Shown here: piece after piece, positions 6,900 through 8,289 of the stretch
How the letters are laid out: the number at the start of each line of letters is the position of its first letter
How positions within the stretch are numbered: position 1 is the stretch's first letter
Origin: UBA7446 sp049596455
GTDB lineage: Bacteria > Bacteroidota > Bacteroidia > Flavobacteriales > Flavobacteriaceae
Assembly (NCBI GenBank): GCA_049596455.1
Contig: JBMYLP010000020.1
Span: 1-8,289, forward strand
Direction: 5' to 3'
DNA: 8,289 nt
The notes under the pieces: generated by a model
What the model was told of the DNA's origin: nothing
Database searches by the model: none
The model's input: the letters and a program-made list of their open reading frames with translations, nothing else
Translations under genes and position numbers: made by a program

Positions 6900-8090
6900 A
6901 TGAGTCAACCACTATCGGAACGTATAAAAAGTTTGCCAGCATCGGCTACCCTTGCCATGGCTGCAAAGGCACGAGAATTAAAAAACGAAGGCAAAGACAT
7001 TATTGGGCTTAGCCTGGGAGAGCCAGATTTTAATACGCCTGCGTTTATCAAAGAAGCTGCCATTGAAGCTGTTGAAGCAGATTACAATTCATATACACCC
7101 GTTGATGGCTATGCAGAACTCAAGGAGGGTATTTGCACCAAATTTAAGCGCGATAATGGATTGGAATACACCCCTAGCCAGATTGTCGTTTCTACAGGCG
7201 CAAAACAATCTATCGCAAACGTAGTTCAAGTACTTGTCAATCCTGGAGACGATGTACTACTTGTCGCGCCCTACTGGGTAAGTTACTCAGCAATGGTGAT
7301 TCTCGCCGAAGGAAATCCGATTGAAATTCGCTCTGGCATTGAAACCGATTTTAAAATTACACCCGAACAACTTGAAGCTGCCATTACGCCCAAAACAAAA
7401 TTGGTGATGCTTAACTCACCCAACAATCCAAGTGGATCTGTTTATTCAAAAGAGGAGTACGAAGCATTAGCTGCAGTTTTGGAAAAGCATCCGAATATTT
7501 ACGTGATGTCCGATGAAATTTATGAGCATATCAACTATGACGGCATAACTCCGTTTAGTTTTGCTGCCATTCCAAGTATGTATGCGCGTACGGTTACTGT
7601 AAATGGGCTTGCTAAGGCCTTTGCGATGACAGGTTGGCGTATTGGGTATTTGGGTGGTCCAGAATGGATTGCTAAAGCCTGTACCAAGATGCAAGGACAA
7701 GTAACCAGCGGGACAAACTGTATTGCGCAGCGTGCTGCGATTACAGCGGTTTTAGCTCCTGTGAGTAAAATCAAGTACATGGTGGATGAGTTTGATTTTC
7801 GTAGAAAGCGTATTATAGATTTGTTGCAAGATATTGATGGATTTACCGTGAATATCCCCAAAGGTGCTTTTTATGTATTCCCTGATGTTTCGTCATTTTT
7901 TGGGAAAAAATTAAAGGGAACGCAAATAGAAAATGCGTCTGATTTTGCCATGTATTTGTTGGAAGAAGCGAATGTGGCTACCGTTACTGGCGACGCTTTT
8001 GGTTGCCCAAACAATATCCGTATTTCCTATGCGGCTTCGTTGGAAGAAATCGAAGAAGCAATTCGAAGAATTAGAGAAGCCGTGAGTTAG
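6900..8090 (+). CDS. aspC: Class I pyridoxal-phosphate aminotransferase, aspartate aminotransferase type
   Basis: This is a PLP enzyme of fold type I, 396 residues long, resembling the prokaryotic (Thermus/Bacillus-type) aspartate aminotransferases that exchange the amino group between glutamate and oxaloacetate. Motifs seen are LSLGEPDFNTP (37-47), STGAKQSIANV (98-108), APYWVSY (123-129, Trp126 stacking on PLP), NSPNNPSG (172-179, Asn176), SDEIYEH (204-210, Asp205 and Tyr208), NGLAKAFAMTGWRIGY (235-250, Schiff-base Lys239 and Arg247), and NNIRISYA (371-378, Arg374 binding the substrate carboxylate). The ATG at 6900 is chosen over an overlapping TTG at 6897. A good promoter lies just upstream. 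The stop overlaps the trkH stop on the other strand. Substrate range cannot be read from sequence; aromatic or prephenate activity is possible, so the symbol is provisional. Confidence 0.9.
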   Translation: MSQPLSERIKSLPASATLAMAAKARELKNEGKDIIGLSLGEPDFNTPAFIKEAAIEAVEADYNSYTPVDGYAELKEGICTKFKRDNGLEYTPSQIVVSTGAKQSIANVVQVLVNPGDDVLLVAPYWVSYSAMVILAEGNPIEIRSGIETDFKITPEQLEAAITPKTKLVMLNSPNNPSGSVYSKEEYEALAAVLEKHPNIYVMSDEIYEHINYDGITPFSFAAIPSMYARTVTVNGLAKAFAMTGWRIGYLGGPEWIAKACTKMQGQVTSGTNCIAQRAAITAVLAPVSKIKYMVDEFDFRRKRIIDLLQDIDGFTVNIPKGAFYVFPDVSSFFGKKLKGTQIENASDFAMYLLEEANVATVTGDAFGCPNNIRISYAASLEEIEEAIRRIREAVS

Positions 8091-8289
8091 TGCTTCCGCC
8101 AATAGTAAGGAGACAACAAAATAAGCACGGTAAATAATTCCAACCTACCGATAAGCATCAAGAAAGCGCACCACCATTTTCCAAGTGTGGGTAGCGACGC
8201 ATAGGTCGAAGCGGGACCTACATCGCCTAGCCCTTGATGGACACATTGTTGGATTGAGTAAAATTCCAAGAGTAGTGGACGTTTTTGCC
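8087..8289 (-). CDS. trkH: TrkH-family potassium uptake protein, C-terminal fragment
   Basis: Only the last 66 or so codons are in the window; the gene enters from the right edge. TrkH proteins are inner-membrane potassium channels or transporters with four pore repeats, working with the cytoplasmic regulator TrkA. The tail is recognisable: GLGDVGPASTYASLPTLGKW, a hydrophobic helix, then GRLELFTVLILL and the end SPYYWRKH. This is the usual close of TrkH in this phylum. Upstream of GLGDVGP the frame reads QQCVHQ, where the family has a filter of the type N-x-G-P-G-L-G, so the reading may be disrupted near 8230-8245 or the protein is divergent. The frame stays open to the window edge. The stop is shared tail-to-tail with the aminotransferase (4-base overlap). 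Confidence 0.8.
   Translation of the reverse strand, partial: QKRPLLLEFYSIQQCVHQGLGDVGPASTYASLPTLGKWWCAFLMLIGRLELFTVLILLSPYYWRKH

Noticed and set aside
7535..7861. Open frame of 108 codons antisense to the aminotransferase
   Set aside because: It covers the catalytic lysine region of a clear PLP enzyme on the opposite strand, with no independent start signals.
8090..8128. GTGCTT and AAGCAC inverted repeat after the aminotransferase stop
   Set aside because: A 6-bp stem around a loop of about 27 bases, inside the conserved trkH tail; likely chance.
1..8289. A defence island, mobile element, CRISPR array, structural RNA or other novel system
   Set aside because: Nearly every base is covered by recognisable housekeeping genes in a compact arrangement. 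No transposase, integrase, regularly spaced repeats, tRNA or rRNA sequence was seen on either strand.

Overview
The window looks like ordinary housekeeping chromosome from a member of the Bacteroidota, most likely class Flavobacteriia. Three things point there: a gene for the type IX secretion (T9SS) plug family (formerly DUF5103), a Na+-translocating NADH:quinone reductase operon, and several gene starts preceded by the Bacteroidota promoter -7 element TAnnTTTG instead of E. coli-type boxes. Start codons follow short A-rich leaders without a clear Shine-Dalgarno sequence, as is usual in this phylum. The assignment rests on remembered family sequences, not on a database search.

Layout from left to right. 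Positions 1-2616, minus strand: nqrA, nqrB and the first 34 codons of nqrC, in operon order nqrA > nqrB > nqrC, running off the left edge. Positions 2617-2734: a divergent promoter region with a -7 box for each direction and a pair of imperfect direct repeats between them. Positions 2735-4042, plus strand: the T9SS plug-family protein. Positions 4166-6195, plus strand: apaG and pruA, 17 bases apart, probably one transcript. Positions 6192-6812, minus strand: rsmG, converging on pruA with overlapping stop codons. Positions 6813-6899: a second divergent promoter region. Positions 6900-8090, plus strand: a class I aminotransferase (aspartate aminotransferase type). Positions 8087-8289, minus strand: the C-terminal end of a TrkH-like potassium transporter, again converging with overlapping stops. 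No gene-free stretch exceeds about 125 bases. I see no tRNA, rRNA, CRISPR array, insertion sequence or phage gene.

Functionally the genes form loose metabolic groups rather than one system. Na+-NQR oxidises NADH and exports sodium. PruA makes glutamate and NADH from the proline breakdown intermediate, and the aminotransferase can pass glutamate nitrogen to oxaloacetate. RsmG methylates 16S rRNA. The plug protein belongs to the outer-membrane secretion machinery. I found no convincing undescribed system. The points worth a second look are start-site choices set by promoter boxes, the direct repeats between nqrA and the plug gene, two tail-to-tail junctions with overlapping stops, and an unexpected sequence where the last TrkH filter motif should be.
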